A stretch of DNA of 64,000 nucleotides, taken from positions 1 through 64,000 of the forward strand of contig JBKPDY010000112.1 in NCBI GenBank assembly GCA_046728155.1, written 5' to 3'. The stretch is from CAWDLX01 sp046728155. Its GTDB lineage: Bacteria > Actinomycetota > Actinomycetes > Mycobacteriales > Micromonosporaceae. Shown here in pieces: positions 1-8,597 of the stretch. The translations under genes and the position numbers were made by a program. Every line of letters starts with the position of its first letter. Positions within the stretch are counted from its first letter, which is position 1. A model generated the notes under the pieces. That model ran no database searches, was not told the DNA's origin, and saw only the letters and a list, made by a program, of their open reading frames with translations.

Positions 1-144
1 GCAAACCCCCGGGGGCCGGCCCCCTACCGGGCGCCCCCCGACCGTCTGGTACGCGGAGTCAGTCAATGGGACGCCGCCCGATGGGCCCAGCGGATGCCGG
101 TCGACCGGCGTGTCACCAGTCTCCCGGCCCGGCGCTCCGACATC

Positions 145-348
145 ATGTACGCGCTGGTCCAGGAACTCGCCGACGTCGCCGCGGATGTGGAGCACCGCAC
201 TCGGCGGGTGGTATCCCGACTCGACAACCCCTTGGCGCTGCCAGATCAGCTGCGGGTGATGGCTGCGGACATCATCGCCGCTGCGCCGGCCGACGACGTG
301 CTCGACCATGCGGCGCGGCTTATCGCACGGGTGTCGCGCCTCCTCTGA
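145..348 (+). CDS. small hypothetical protein
   Basis: Codes for 67 residues from ATG 145; an in-frame ATG at 94 would give 84, but the extra N-terminus has no protein-like character. The product is predicted to be almost entirely helical, with alternating charged and Ala/Val/Leu residues. It has no transmembrane segment, no cysteine and no motif I recognise. Third codon positions are strongly GC-rich, which favours a real gene over a shadow. No clear Shine-Dalgarno precedes either ATG. It converges on the thiolase gene across about 210 bases in which I see nothing else. Function unknown. Confidence 0.4.
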   Translation: MYALVQELADVAADVEHRTRRVVSRLDNPLALPDQLRVMAADIIAAAPADDVLDHAARLIARVSRLL

Positions 349-559
349 TTGCGGAGCCAGGGCCATCTCGTCAGCAAGATCGGCGTCTGCGCATCAAAAC
401 GCTGCAGCGCACCGCGTCACCCTTTGGTACCGACATCGCGTTCTTCGACGTGCAATCCCACGATGCGGACAACTGGGCGATGATCGGCGTCCTCCGAAAC
501 AAACCGGTCGCGTCAGGGCGCATTCGTTCGGACAGCGCCGACCACCACCAAGCTGGTCG

Positions 560-1822
560 TTACGCGAGGCGCTCGACCACCATGGCCATGCCCTGGCCGC
601 CGCCGACGCACATGGTCTCCAGGCCGATGGATTTGTCATGCCAGGCGAGTGCGTTGAGGAGGGTCCCGGTTATCCGTGCCCCGCTCATCCCGAATGGATG
701 GCCGACCGCGATGGCACCGCCCATCACGTTGACCTTCTCGAGCGGGATACCCAACTGCTGGTACGACGGGATGACCTGCGCGGCGAACGCCTCGTTGATC
801 TCGACCAGGTCGATGTCGTCGATCGTCATACCGGCCCTGCCCAGGGCCTGCCGCGATGCCTCGACCGGTCCGAGTCCCATGATCTCGGGCGAGAGCGCCG
901 TGACGCCGGTCGAAATGATGCGTGCCAGTGGCGTGACGCCGATCTGGTCCGCCTTGGCCGCGCTCATCACCACGACGGCAGCGGCGCCGTCGTTGAGCGG
1001 GCAGCAGTTGCCGGCCGTGATCCGACCATCGGGGCGGAACACGGGCTTGAGGGCGGCCACCGCCTCCAGGGTGACGCCAGGCCTCGGACCGTCGTCGGCG
1101 GAGATGACGGTCCCGTCGGGCAGTGTCACCGGCGTGATCTCCCGCGCCCAGAAACCGTCCGCGATCGCCTTCTCGGCCAGATGCTGCGACCGTACTCCGA
1201 ACTCGTCCATCTCCTCCCTGGTCACGTTGTAGACCTGGGCGAGGTTCTCCGCGGTCTGGCCCATCGCGAGGTAGATGTCGGGCAGGTCGCCGTTCTCGCG
1301 CGGGTCCGTCCAGGTCGGTGCGCCACCGGCGGCCCGGGCGGCGGACCGCGCCGTCGCCTCGGCGAACAGCGGGTTCTGCCAGCTCCCGCCGACGAGTTCC
1401 TGCGCCTCAGCCGGGAGTCCGTCCGAGTTGCCGCGAACATATCGGGAGACCGTCTCGACCCCCGCCGAGACGAAGACGTCCCCCTCCCCGGCCCTGATGG
1501 CGTGGAAGGCCATCCGGGTGGTCTGCAGCGATGAGGCGCAGTACCGGGTGAGCGTCGCCCCGGGAAGGTGGTCGTACCCGAGCAGAATGTTCACCACCCG
1601 GGCCATGTTGAATCCCTGCTCGCCGCCGGGGAGACCACAGCCCAGGTACAGGTCGTCGATGTCGTGTGGGTCGAGTTGAGGGAGCTTGTCCAGGGCGGCG
1701 CGGACGATGGTGGCGGCGAGGTTATCCGGACGTAGTGCCCCGAGTGAGCCCTTGAATGCGCGGCCGATAGGCGAACGCGCGGTGGCGACGATGACGGCGT
1801 CGGACGGATTGAGAGCGGCCAT
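560..1822 (-). CDS. acetyl-CoA C-acetyltransferase (thiolase)
   Basis: Thiolase II family enzyme, 420 aa from ATG 1822; a TTG six bases upstream is the alternative. It condenses or cleaves acyl-CoA through a covalent cysteine. The nucleophile sits in RYCASSLQ (Cys95), followed by the NEAFAAQ motif, the GHPFGMSGAR histidine loop near residue 370 and the C-terminal CVGGGQG cysteine acting as base. Length and motif order are those of a complete thiolase. It corresponds in position to fadA3 (Rv1074c), upstream of the SGNH/cbs/metB block in mycobacteria. Beta-oxidation or acetoacetyl-CoA formation is likely; chain-length specificity cannot be read from sequence. Confidence 0.92.
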   Translation of the reverse strand: MAALNPSDAVIVATARSPIGRAFKGSLGALRPDNLAATIVRAALDKLPQLDPHDIDDLYLGCGLPGGEQGFNMARVVNILLGYDHLPGATLTRYCASSLQTTRMAFHAIRAGEGDVFVSAGVETVSRYVRGNSDGLPAEAQELVGGSWQNPLFAEATARSAARAAGGAPTWTDPRENGDLPDIYLAMGQTAENLAQVYNVTREEMDEFGVRSQHLAEKAIADGFWAREITPVTLPDGTVISADDGPRPGVTLEAVAALKPVFRPDGRITAGNCCPLNDGAAAVVVMSAAKADQIGVTPLARIISTGVTALSPEIMGLGPVEASRQALGRAGMTIDDIDLVEINEAFAAQVIPSYQQLGIPLEKVNVMGGAIAVGHPFGMSGARITGTLLNALAWHDKSIGLETMCVGGGQGMAMVVERLA

Positions 1823-1866
1823 TCCCAAACGTTACCGCCCGGTAGTCTGCGGAGTCAGCGGCGCGA

Positions 1867-1890
1867 GCGGGTGAGCTTTCGCTCACCCGC
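1867..1890 (-). terminator. hairpin downstream of lysK
   Basis: A perfect 10-bp inverted repeat, GCGGGTGAGC and GCTCACCCGC, closes a four-base loop that reads GAAA on the minus strand (GNRA-type). It starts 26 bases past the lysK stop and lies before the thiolase start. There is no T-tract, as is common for actinobacterial terminators. Confidence 0.55.
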
Positions 1891-1915
1891 GAGTTCGCCG
1901 ACGCACGACTTTGGC

Positions 1916-3643
1916 TCACCCGCCGAGGAGCCGCTTTGCCCGCTCCGCGCCCTCGACGAGGAGAAGGGTGGGCAGGCGTGGACCTGTGTCCCGGCCGACC
2001 AGCAGCCGGTAGACCAGGGCGAAGAACCTGCGCTGGGCCGCCTTGAGCTCCGGCGTGGGCTTCACGTCCTGTGGAAGTCCGAGCTGGATCTTGGGTATCG
2101 AGTAGACCAGCCTGGTCAGGCCCTCCAGCGACCAGGCGTCGTCAAGACCGTCGCGCAACAGCCGCAGGGCCTCGCGCTGCGCGTCGTCGAGCGCGCCGAG
2201 CAGGTCGATGTCCGGCTCGTCCCGTACCCGGGTGCGCTGATCCTCGGGCACCTGAGTGGTGATCCAGAGTTGGGCCCGATCCAGCCGCGGACGAGCATCG
2301 TCAAGGGTGGAGATCGGATCGGCCGGGTCAAGCTCCCGCAGGATACGTAGCGTCTGATCCGGGTCACCGGTGGTCACGTCCACAATGGATGCCAGCGTTC
2401 CGAACGGGAACGGCCGCGGGGTGGTAGCCAGGGGTCCGGCGGCCGTGGCGGCGGCACGGTTGAACGCGGCCGACTCCTGCGGCGCCGCGGAGCCCGTACT
2501 CATCCGCCGGCCGAGCGCGTCCCACTCGTCGTAGAGGCGCTGCAACTGCTGGTCGAAGGCGATGTCGAAGGCCTGGTTCGGGGTCCGGCGAGCGTAGAGC
2601 CACCGCAAGAGCGGCGCCTCCATGAGCTCGAGGGCGTCCGCCGGCGTCGGCACCGCCCCCTTCGAGCTGGACATCTTGGCCATACCGGAGATGCCGACGA
2701 ACGCGTACATCGGTCCGATCGGAGGCGGCGCGTCGAAGATGTCGGTCACGATCTGCGAACCGACCACAAAGGACGAACCGGGGGAGGAATGGTCCACGCC
2801 GGACGGTTCAAACAGGACCTGCTCGTACGCCCACCGCATCGGCCAGTCCACCTTCCAGACCAGCTTGCCATGGTTGAACTCGCTCAGTCGTACGGTCTCG
2901 GAGTGTCCACATTGGCAGGTGAATGCGAGCTCGGTGGTGTCATCGTCGTAGTACGTGATTGTTGTGGTGTCCTTGCCGCACATGGTGCAGTACGGCTTGT
3001 ACGGGTAGTAGCCCGTCGACGAGGCGCCGTCGTCCTCGGTGGCCGCCCCGGAGCCCTCGACCGCCAGCTGTGCGGCGACGGCCTCGTCGTCGGTCAGACC
3101 CTTGGCGACCTGTGGCGGCCGCCGCTTCGTACGGTACTTGTCGAGGATCGCGTCGATGCGTCCCCGCTCCCGCATGGCGTGCAGGATCTGCTGGCGGTAC
3201 GCCCCCGACGTGTACTGGGCGGTCTGGCTCACCGGGCGGACCTCGATGCCCAGGTCTGCCATCGCGGCGAGCAAAGGCGCGGTGAAGTGTTCGGCCCAGG
3301 TGGTGTAGGGGCTGCCGGGCGGTGCCGGTACGGAGCTGAGCGGCCGGCCGATGTGCTCGACCCATGACGGGTCGACTCCCGCCGGCACCTTGCGGAAGCG
3401 GTCGTAGTCGTCCCAGCTCAAGATGTGCTCGCAGTCGAGCCCTCGCCGGCGGATCTCGTCGGCGACCAGGTGCGGCGTCATCAACTCGCGCAGGTTTCCC
3501 AGATGGATCGGTCCGGACGGGCTCAGCCCCGAGGCGACGACGATGCGCGTGCCCGGGCCGCGACGTTCGGCTTCGGCGAGTACCTCATCCGCGAAGCGCG
3601 CGACCCAGTCGCCATCCACCGGCGCGACCCAGTCACCATCCAC
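1916..3643 (-). CDS. lysK: lysine--tRNA ligase, class I
   Basis: Class I lysyl-tRNA synthetase, 575 aa from GTG 3643, which has GAGGAG at suitable spacing upstream. It shows the class I Rossmann signature PSGPIHLGN (HIGH-like) near residue 42, a KMSSSKGA loop near residue 340, and a zinc-binding insertion with CTMC and CQC cysteines around residues 217-250. Class I LysRS is typical of archaea but also found in some bacteria including actinomycetes; it is unrelated in fold to class II LysS. The N-terminus contains an in-frame direct duplication (VDGDWVA twice), so GTG 3619 could be the ancestral start, although it lacks a Shine-Dalgarno. Confidence 0.96.
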   Translation of the reverse strand: MDGDWVAPVDGDWVARFADEVLAEAERRGPGTRIVVASGLSPSGPIHLGNLRELMTPHLVADEIRRRGLDCEHILSWDDYDRFRKVPAGVDPSWVEHIGRPLSSVPAPPGSPYTTWAEHFTAPLLAAMADLGIEVRPVSQTAQYTSGAYRQQILHAMRERGRIDAILDKYRTKRRPPQVAKGLTDDEAVAAQLAVEGSGAATEDDGASSTGYYPYKPYCTMCGKDTTTITYYDDDTTELAFTCQCGHSETVRLSEFNHGKLVWKVDWPMRWAYEQVLFEPSGVDHSSPGSSFVVGSQIVTDIFDAPPPIGPMYAFVGISGMAKMSSSKGAVPTPADALELMEAPLLRWLYARRTPNQAFDIAFDQQLQRLYDEWDALGRRMSTGSAAPQESAAFNRAAATAAGPLATTPRPFPFGTLASIVDVTTGDPDQTLRILRELDPADPISTLDDARPRLDRAQLWITTQVPEDQRTRVRDEPDIDLLGALDDAQREALRLLRDGLDDAWSLEGLTRLVYSIPKIQLGLPQDVKPTPELKAAQRRFFALVYRLLVGRDTGPRLPTLLLVEGAERAKRLLGG

Positions 3644-3645
3644 CG
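3598..3645 (-). repeat. 24-bp tandem duplication at lysK start
   Basis: Two adjacent 24-bp units (3598-3621 and 3622-3645) differ at one base. The duplication spans the start codon and adds eight residues, so the protein begins with DGDWVAPV and then repeats DGDWVA. Being a multiple of three, it keeps frame. Confidence 0.85.
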
Positions 3646-3661
3646 GCGACTCTCCTCGACT

Positions 3662-3714
3662 GTTTGCCCGGACAGTTCACTAACGAAAATGTATAGGCCG
3701 GCGTCCCTACCAAC
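3662..3714 (+). repeat. 53-bp dispersed repeat, copy A
   Basis: Starts GTTTGCCCGGAC and ends GCGTCCCTACCAAC. It is about 53 bp and aligns end to end with four other copies in the window. The ends form an imperfect inverted repeat. It lies 14 bases beyond the stop of the SGNH hydrolase gene and upstream of lysK. Confidence 0.75.
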
Positions 3715-3727
3715 GGCGAGCGGGTTC

Positions 3728-4519
3728 TCAGTCCGTGATCGATGACGGGAGGTTCGCGGCGGCGGCGAGAGCGGGATAGAGCGCGTATGCGATGACGCGG
3801 TACCCGTCGGCTGACGGATGGAACCTGTCGTGACAGAACATGCCGGCGTCTGCCCGGAAGACCGGTCCGACCGTCGCGCCGATGTCCACCACGGTGGCGC
3901 CGGCCGATCGGGCAGCGTTGCCCTGCGCCCGGGCGACCCGACGCCCGTACCATCCCGCGAGTTGGCGCAGTGGGGGCGCTACGGCCCGCACGGCGCCTAG
4001 GTCCGGGCACGTGCCCACGACGACCGCGCTGCCGGCGTCGCGCAATCGGCGCACGGCAGTCGCCAGGCTCGCCGCCGCCTCACCGGGGCGGACCAAATGG
4101 GTCGCGTCGTTGGTCCCTACCAGGATCACGGCCACATCCGGACGCGGCCCGACGTGTGCTCGCGCGACCTGGGTGGCGAGATCGGAGCCGCGGGCGCCGG
4201 CCACAGCGACGGTGGAGAGCATCACCCTCGCGCCGGCGTCGGCGAGCAACCACGCGAGTTGACCGCCGATCGTCCGCTCGACGGCGTCCACGCCGACGCC
4301 GAGCGCCGTCGAGTCGCCCAGCAGGACAACGCGCAACGGCGGCTTGCCGGTCTCGCCGACACTCGCCCGGACGGCCAGACCTAGGTCAGGCTCGGCATAA
4401 CGGCGCGAACGGGCGGCGATAACCTCGGCAGCGAGCAGAGTGGCCCCGCCCACGGTACCGGCGATCATCATGATGCCGGTCGCCTTCGCGGCACGTTTGA
4501 GGATGCGGGCGGCGTTCAC
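3728..4519 (-). CDS. SGNH/GDSL-type hydrolase, membrane-anchored
   Basis: 263 aa from GTG 4519, which overlaps the stop of the upstream hydrolase as GTGA and has GGGAG upstream; GTG 4531 is an alternative. An N-terminal hydrophobic helix (about residues 10-35) suggests membrane anchoring with the catalytic domain outside. SGNH blocks are complete: LLGDSTALG with the serine nucleophile, VGTNDATH with the oxyanion Asn, and HDRFHPSADGY with the Asp/His pair. It corresponds in position to Rv1075c. It is probably an esterase or acyl-hydrolase; substrate unknown. It forms a two-gene operon with a paralogue, apparently a local duplication. Confidence 0.88.
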   Translation of the reverse strand: MNAARILKRAAKATGIMMIAGTVGGATLLAAEVIAARSRRYAEPDLGLAVRASVGETGKPPLRVVLLGDSTALGVGVDAVERTIGGQLAWLLADAGARVMLSTVAVAGARGSDLATQVARAHVGPRPDVAVILVGTNDATHLVRPGEAAASLATAVRRLRDAGSAVVVGTCPDLGAVRAVAPPLRQLAGWYGRRVARAQGNAARSAGATVVDIGATVGPVFRADAGMFCHDRFHPSADGYRVIAYALYPALAAAANLPSSITD

Positions 4520-5553
4520 GTCGACTCCCACTGCGTTGGTCCCGACAGCGAGGGTACGGCGTCGTCACCGCTTGCGGTGTCATCCGTACGACGTCGATGT
4601 GCGGCGGCCAACCGCCGGGAGCGCGCTCGGCCCGCTGGCGCCGTGTCTCCGCTGACCTCGGTGCCCGGACGGCTGGCGGCCGCGTGGGCCGCATCGGCGA
4701 GGGACCCGACCGCTCCGATGGGCATGGCATCGGGCGCCAGTCGCAGCGCCGCCAGCGCCGACGGCAAGATGGCGCCGGCCGCCGCGCGGTAGCCCTCGAC
4801 CGAGGGATGGAAGCGATCGTCGCCGAACATGCGCTCCGGCGCCGCGGCGAACTGTGGTCCGAGCACATCGCCGAGGGAGACCGTGCGACCACCTGCCCGT
4901 ACGCCGGCCACCGTCTGTGCAGCGGCGAGCTGGCGACTCCAGCGCCGTGCGAGCCATCGCAGTGGTCGCCGGATCGGCCGAATCGTGCCGAGGTCGGGGC
5001 AGGTCGCGACGACGACCTCGGCGCCGGCCGCCCGCAGCGCGAGAACACTGTCGGACAGGTGCCCAACGGCGTCGGCTCGCCGGCCGCCACCGCTGGTGAC
5101 GTCGTTGGCCCCTATCAGAATGATGGCGAGGTCGACACCGGCCTCGAGCACCGCCTCCACTTGTGGCGGCAGCCAGGCCGACACCGCTCCCACGATGGCC
5201 GGACAGGTCAGCCGGACCGGGCGCCGCGCCGCGTCCGCGATCCAGGTCGCGAGTAGCGCCCCGGGCGTCTCGTCGCGGTGACGTGTTCCATACCCCGCCG
5301 CGGTCGAGTCGCCGAGGACGGCCAACCGAAGTGGCGAGGTGCCTGCGTAGCGATCGCCGTAGGTTCCCGTGCTGCGCGGTGGCGGCGCCTCCGCGCCCGG
5401 AATCGTCAGTCGAGCCAGCAGAACCTGGCCGAGCAATACGCCGACGCCGAGCGCTCCCGCAACGGTAACAGCGCCGCCCACGTACGCGGTGAGTGCCGCG
5501 AACTGCCGGCCACCGTTCCCACGACGCACGGTCTGGCGCTGCTCGTCAGCCAA
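4516..5553 (-). CDS. SGNH/GDSL-type hydrolase, membrane-anchored
   Basis: 345 aa from TTG 5553, supported by GGAGG six bases upstream. One N-terminal membrane helix (about residues 20-48) is followed by a short Pro-rich linker and the SGNH domain: VLGDSTAAG (Ser83), IGANDVTS, and DDRFHPSVEGY. A roughly 70-residue Ala/Arg-rich, probably disordered tail follows the domain and is absent from the downstream paralogue. The stop overlaps the next gene by four bases, so the pair is probably translationally coupled. Likely a cell-envelope esterase; substrate not inferable. Confidence 0.88.
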   Translation of the reverse strand: MADEQRQTVRRGNGGRQFAALTAYVGGAVTVAGALGVGVLLGQVLLARLTIPGAEAPPPRSTGTYGDRYAGTSPLRLAVLGDSTAAGYGTRHRDETPGALLATWIADAARRPVRLTCPAIVGAVSAWLPPQVEAVLEAGVDLAIILIGANDVTSGGGRRADAVGHLSDSVLALRAAGAEVVVATCPDLGTIRPIRRPLRWLARRWSRQLAAAQTVAGVRAGGRTVSLGDVLGPQFAAAPERMFGDDRFHPSVEGYRAAAGAILPSALAALRLAPDAMPIGAVGSLADAAHAAASRPGTEVSGDTAPAGRARSRRLAAAHRRRTDDTASGDDAVPSLSGPTQWEST

Positions 5554-5671
5554 CCCACACCTCCACCTGCTCCCCGTAGCTCCAGGCTACCTTGAACGTT
5601 TGTGCCCACCCGCGGGAATTCAGCCCCGCTGAGCGCGTTTGGCGGTGCTGTTCGGCGGCTATCGTGTTGGC

Positions 5672-6058
5672 ATGGCTGGCCTGTTGCGGCGACGAAACGC
5701 CCTTGTAGCCTTTCTGCGTGCTTTCAAACCGGGCAGTCCAGGAGTCGGGCGCCGCATCTCGGCGATACCGCGGCTGATCAAGGCGTCTCTGGCGGGCCAC
5801 TACGACGGCAAGGGCCGGCTGTTCCTCATGCTGCTCGCCGGGCTCTACATACTCTCACCGATCGACTTAATCCCCGAACTCTTCATTCCCTTCGTCGGCC
5901 TCATCGATGACGCGTTCGTGGCGACCTGGCTGGCCGGGGCGCTGTTGTCCGAAACCGAACGCTTCCTTGACTGGGAGCAGCGCAGCGGTCCCCGCCCGCC
6001 GAAGGTCGTGAAGGTGGTGCGCGGAAGACCGGCCCGCGTCGTGCGGGTAAGGCGTTGA
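5672..6058 (+). CDS. YkvA family (DUF1232) protein
   Basis: 128 aa from ATG 5672. A DUF1232 core is visible around residues 45-95: a hydrophobic hairpin containing LYILSPIDLIPE followed by FVGLIDDAFV, the family signature. Two membrane-associated helices are flanked by basic termini, and the C-terminus is Arg/Lys/Val-rich. The molecular role of the family is not established. It sits 25 bases upstream of cbs in the same direction and is probably cotranscribed with it. Confidence 0.8.
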   Translation: MAGLLRRRNALVAFLRAFKPGSPGVGRRISAIPRLIKASLAGHYDGKGRLFLMLLAGLYILSPIDLIPELFIPFVGLIDDAFVATWLAGALLSETERFLDWEQRSGPRPPKVVKVVRGRPARVVRVRR

Positions 6059-6083
6059 CCGGTCGCGGCGCTACGCTGCCGGA

Positions 6084-7448
6084 ATGCGGTATGTCGACAA
6101 CGTCGTCGAACTGATCGGCCACACCCCACTGGTACGCCTGCACAGCGTGGCCACAGGCGTCCAGCCCACCGTGCTGGCCAAGGTGGAGTACCTCAACCCC
6201 GGCGGAAGTGTCAAGGACCGCATCGCCGCCCGGATGATCGCGGAGGCGGAGAAGTCCGGGGAGCTGCAGCCCGGTGGAACCATCGTCGAGCCCACCAGTG
6301 GTAACACCGGGGTGGGTCTGGCGCTCGTCGCCCAGACGAGGGGCTACCAGTGCGTCTTCGTCTGTCCCGACAAGGTGAGCGAGGACAAACGCAACGTGCT
6401 CAAGGCCCTTGGCGCCGAGGTTGTCGTCTGCCCGACGGCTGTCCCGCCGGAGGACCCACGCTCCTACTACCAGGTCTCCGACCGGCTCGCTCGGGAGATT
6501 CCTGGCGCGTGGAAACCGAACCAGTACGCCAACCAGAACAATCCGCTCTCCCACTACGAATCGACCGGGCCCGAGGTGTGGCAGCAGAGCGACGGCCAGA
6601 TCACCCACTTCGTCGCCGGTGTCGGCACCGGTGGCACCATCTCCGGCACGGGTCGGTATCTGAAGGAGGTCTCTGGCGGCCGGGTTCGCATTGTCGGCGC
6701 TGACCCGGAAGGATCCGTCTACAGTGGAGGGACTGGGCGACCGTACCTTGTGGAGGGTGTCGGGGAGGACTTCTGGCCCGAGACATATGACCCGACGATC
6801 TGCGACGAGATCGTCGAGGTTTCCGACAAGGACTCGTTCGACCTCACCCGAAGGTTGGCCCGGGAGGAGGGGTTGCTCGTCGGGGGATCGGGCGGAATGG
6901 CGGTCGCGGCCGCTCTGTCGGTCGCTCGCCGGAGCGGGCCGGAAGACGTCATCGTGGTACTGCTCCCCGATGGCGGTCGCGGGTACCTGTCGAAGATTTT
7001 CAACGACGACTGGATGGCTCGGTATGGATTCCTGCGCGCCGGTGCGCCGGGGTCCACAGTGGCCGATGTGCTCGCCGGTAAAACCGGCCGGATGCCGGAG
7101 ATGGTGCACGTGCACCCGACCGAGACCGTCCGGGACGCGATCGACTACATGCGGGAGTACGGCGTCTCCCAGATGCCGGTGCTACGGGCCGAGCCACCGG
7201 TTGTGACCGGTGAGATCGCCGGCTCGATCGCGGAGAAGGATCTGCTCGACGCGTTGTTCACCGGCCAGGCCCACCTGCACGACACCATCGAGAAGCACCT
7301 CGGGCCGCCGCTGCCGATGATTGGTGGTGGGCAGCCGGTGTCGGAGGCGGTGGCCCTGCTCGAGAAGGGCGACGCGGCGATCATCCTGGTCGACGGCAAG
7401 CCGGCGGGCGTCCTCACCCGGCAGGATCTGCTCGCGCACCTGAGCTGA
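6084..7448 (+). CDS. cbs: cystathionine beta-synthase
   Basis: 454 aa. PLP enzyme condensing serine and homocysteine to cystathionine in reverse trans-sulfuration. The catalytic domain carries PGGSVKDRIA with PLP-binding Lys44, PTSGNTGVGL and the GTGGTISGTG phosphate loop. Two C-terminal CBS repeats (about residues 330-454, with RDAIDYMREYGVSQMPV and VSEAVALLEKG) form a Bateman module. Length and layout match mycobacterial Cbs (Rv1077). The upstream gap is only 25 bases, so it shares a promoter with the DUF1232 gene. Cystathionine gamma-synthase is encoded 8 kb downstream, the pairing seen as Rv1077/Rv1079. Confidence 0.95.
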   Translation: MRYVDNVVELIGHTPLVRLHSVATGVQPTVLAKVEYLNPGGSVKDRIAARMIAEAEKSGELQPGGTIVEPTSGNTGVGLALVAQTRGYQCVFVCPDKVSEDKRNVLKALGAEVVVCPTAVPPEDPRSYYQVSDRLAREIPGAWKPNQYANQNNPLSHYESTGPEVWQQSDGQITHFVAGVGTGGTISGTGRYLKEVSGGRVRIVGADPEGSVYSGGTGRPYLVEGVGEDFWPETYDPTICDEIVEVSDKDSFDLTRRLAREEGLLVGGSGGMAVAAALSVARRSGPEDVIVVLLPDGGRGYLSKIFNDDWMARYGFLRAGAPGSTVADVLAGKTGRMPEMVHVHPTETVRDAIDYMREYGVSQMPVLRAEPPVVTGEIAGSIAEKDLLDALFTGQAHLHDTIEKHLGPPLPMIGGGQPVSEAVALLEKGDAAIILVDGKPAGVLTRQDLLAHLS

Positions 7449-7450
7449 CC

Positions 7451-7503
7451 ATTCGGCCGACAGCTTGCCAACGCCTTGTGTCTGAGCCGGCGTCCGTACT
7501 GAC
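7451..7503 (+). repeat. 53-bp dispersed repeat, copy D
   Basis: Begins two bases after the cbs stop and ends GCGTCCGTACTGAC. It aligns with copies A-C over its full length with scattered substitutions. It lies in the convergent gap between cbs and the protease gene. Confidence 0.7.
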
Positions 7504-7538
7504 ACCGGGCCCGCAGCGAGGCCGCGCCACAGGCGTCG

Positions 7539-8465
7539 TCACAGCGGGGTCGGGACGGCCACGACATCGACGAAGGCTCCTCGGCGTAGCGCCGTCACGT
7601 TCAGACGTGCGCCGATCGCGGAGCCGAGCATGAGGCGCTGGATATCCTGGACGCCCTGGACCGCCTTGCCTCCGGCCGAGACGATGATGTCCCCGATATA
7701 GAGACCGGCCTTGGCCGCCGGACCGCCCGGCACCACCTCCATGAGGCGCAGGCCGCGACGCTGGTTGAGCTTGGCGGCGATCTGCGGGGGCAGAGGCGCC
7801 GGTGCGCCGGCCACGCCGAGAAAGGCGCGCCGGACCCGGCCGGACGTGATGAGCTCCGAGATGATCGACCGCGTAGTGCTGTTGATCGGTACCGCCAGGC
7901 CGAGACCGATTCCGGCGACCGCCGTATTGATGCCGACGACCCGACCCGTGGAGTCGGCCAGTGCGCCGCCCGAGTTGCCTGGGTTGAGCGCCGCGTCAGT
8001 CTGGATCACGTCGTCGATCAGGCGGATCCGCCGCCCGTCGCGCGTGGGGATCGACCTGCCCAGCGCGCTGATCACGCCGGCGGTGACAGAGCCGGCGAGC
8101 CCGAGCGGGTTCCCGACCGCTACCACGAGTTGGCCTATCCGCAGGGTGTCGGCATCGCCGAGCGTCGCTGGCGGGGCGCCGCCGTCACGTACCCGCAGGA
8201 CGGCCAGGTCGGCGAGCGGGTCGGCCCCCACCACATCGAAACGCGCCTCCGTGCCGTCGGCGAACTCGGCGAGGCCGTTGTTCGCTCCTGCCACCACATG
8301 CGCGCTCGTGAGCATGAAACCATCGGTCGTAAACGCCACGCCCGATCCGGCGCCGTCACCGCGTACCGTGTGGACCGCCAGACTCGCTACGCTGGGGACC
8401 AGCTTCGCGGCCACGGTGGACACCACCTGCGAGTAGGCGTCGAGCGCCTCCGACTCTGTTGCCAT
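7539..8465 (-). CDS. HtrA-like trypsin-fold serine protease with PDZ domain
   Basis: 308 aa from ATG 8465; upstream in-frame sequence runs into a repeat element and is unlikely to be coding. The triad is readable: His56 in TSAHVV, Asp86 in DPLADLAVL and Ser165 in NPGNSGGAL. A single PDZ domain follows (about residues 225-305, with GLRLMEVVPGGPAAKAGL and GDIIVSAGG). No signal peptide or transmembrane helix is visible, unlike typical DegP or mycobacterial HtrA, so a cytoplasmic quality-control protease is the simplest reading. It is monocistronic and convergent with cbs. Confidence 0.9.
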   Translation of the reverse strand: MATESEALDAYSQVVSTVAAKLVPSVASLAVHTVRGDGAGSGVAFTTDGFMLTSAHVVAGANNGLAEFADGTEARFDVVGADPLADLAVLRVRDGGAPPATLGDADTLRIGQLVVAVGNPLGLAGSVTAGVISALGRSIPTRDGRRIRLIDDVIQTDAALNPGNSGGALADSTGRVVGINTAVAGIGLGLAVPINSTTRSIISELITSGRVRRAFLGVAGAPAPLPPQIAAKLNQRRGLRLMEVVPGGPAAKAGLYIGDIIVSAGGKAVQGVQDIQRLMLGSAIGARLNVTALRRGAFVDVVAVPTPL

Positions 8466-8540
8466 GCGGCAATAACACCTCAGGACCCGGGTCCATGCCA
8501 ACGCAGCGTTTCGCCCATCGCTGAATCCGTCGAGCACGGC

Positions 8541-8590
8541 CTTGGTGCGGACGCCGGCCGAGGATTCGTTGGTGCAGTGTCCGGGCAAAC
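8541..8590 (-). repeat. 53-bp dispersed repeat, copy E (minus orientation)
   Basis: Read on the minus strand it starts GTTTGCCCGGAC and ends GGCGTCCGCACCAAG, matching copy A closely with a three-base deletion in the middle. It lies 8 bases past the stop of the class V aminotransferase gene, in that gene's orientation. Confidence 0.7.
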
Positions 8591-8597
8591 AACCCCG

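Noticed and set aside
66..1534. Long plus-strand open frames opposite the thiolase gene
   Set aside because: They are antisense shadows; the minus-strand frame has the full set of thiolase motifs.
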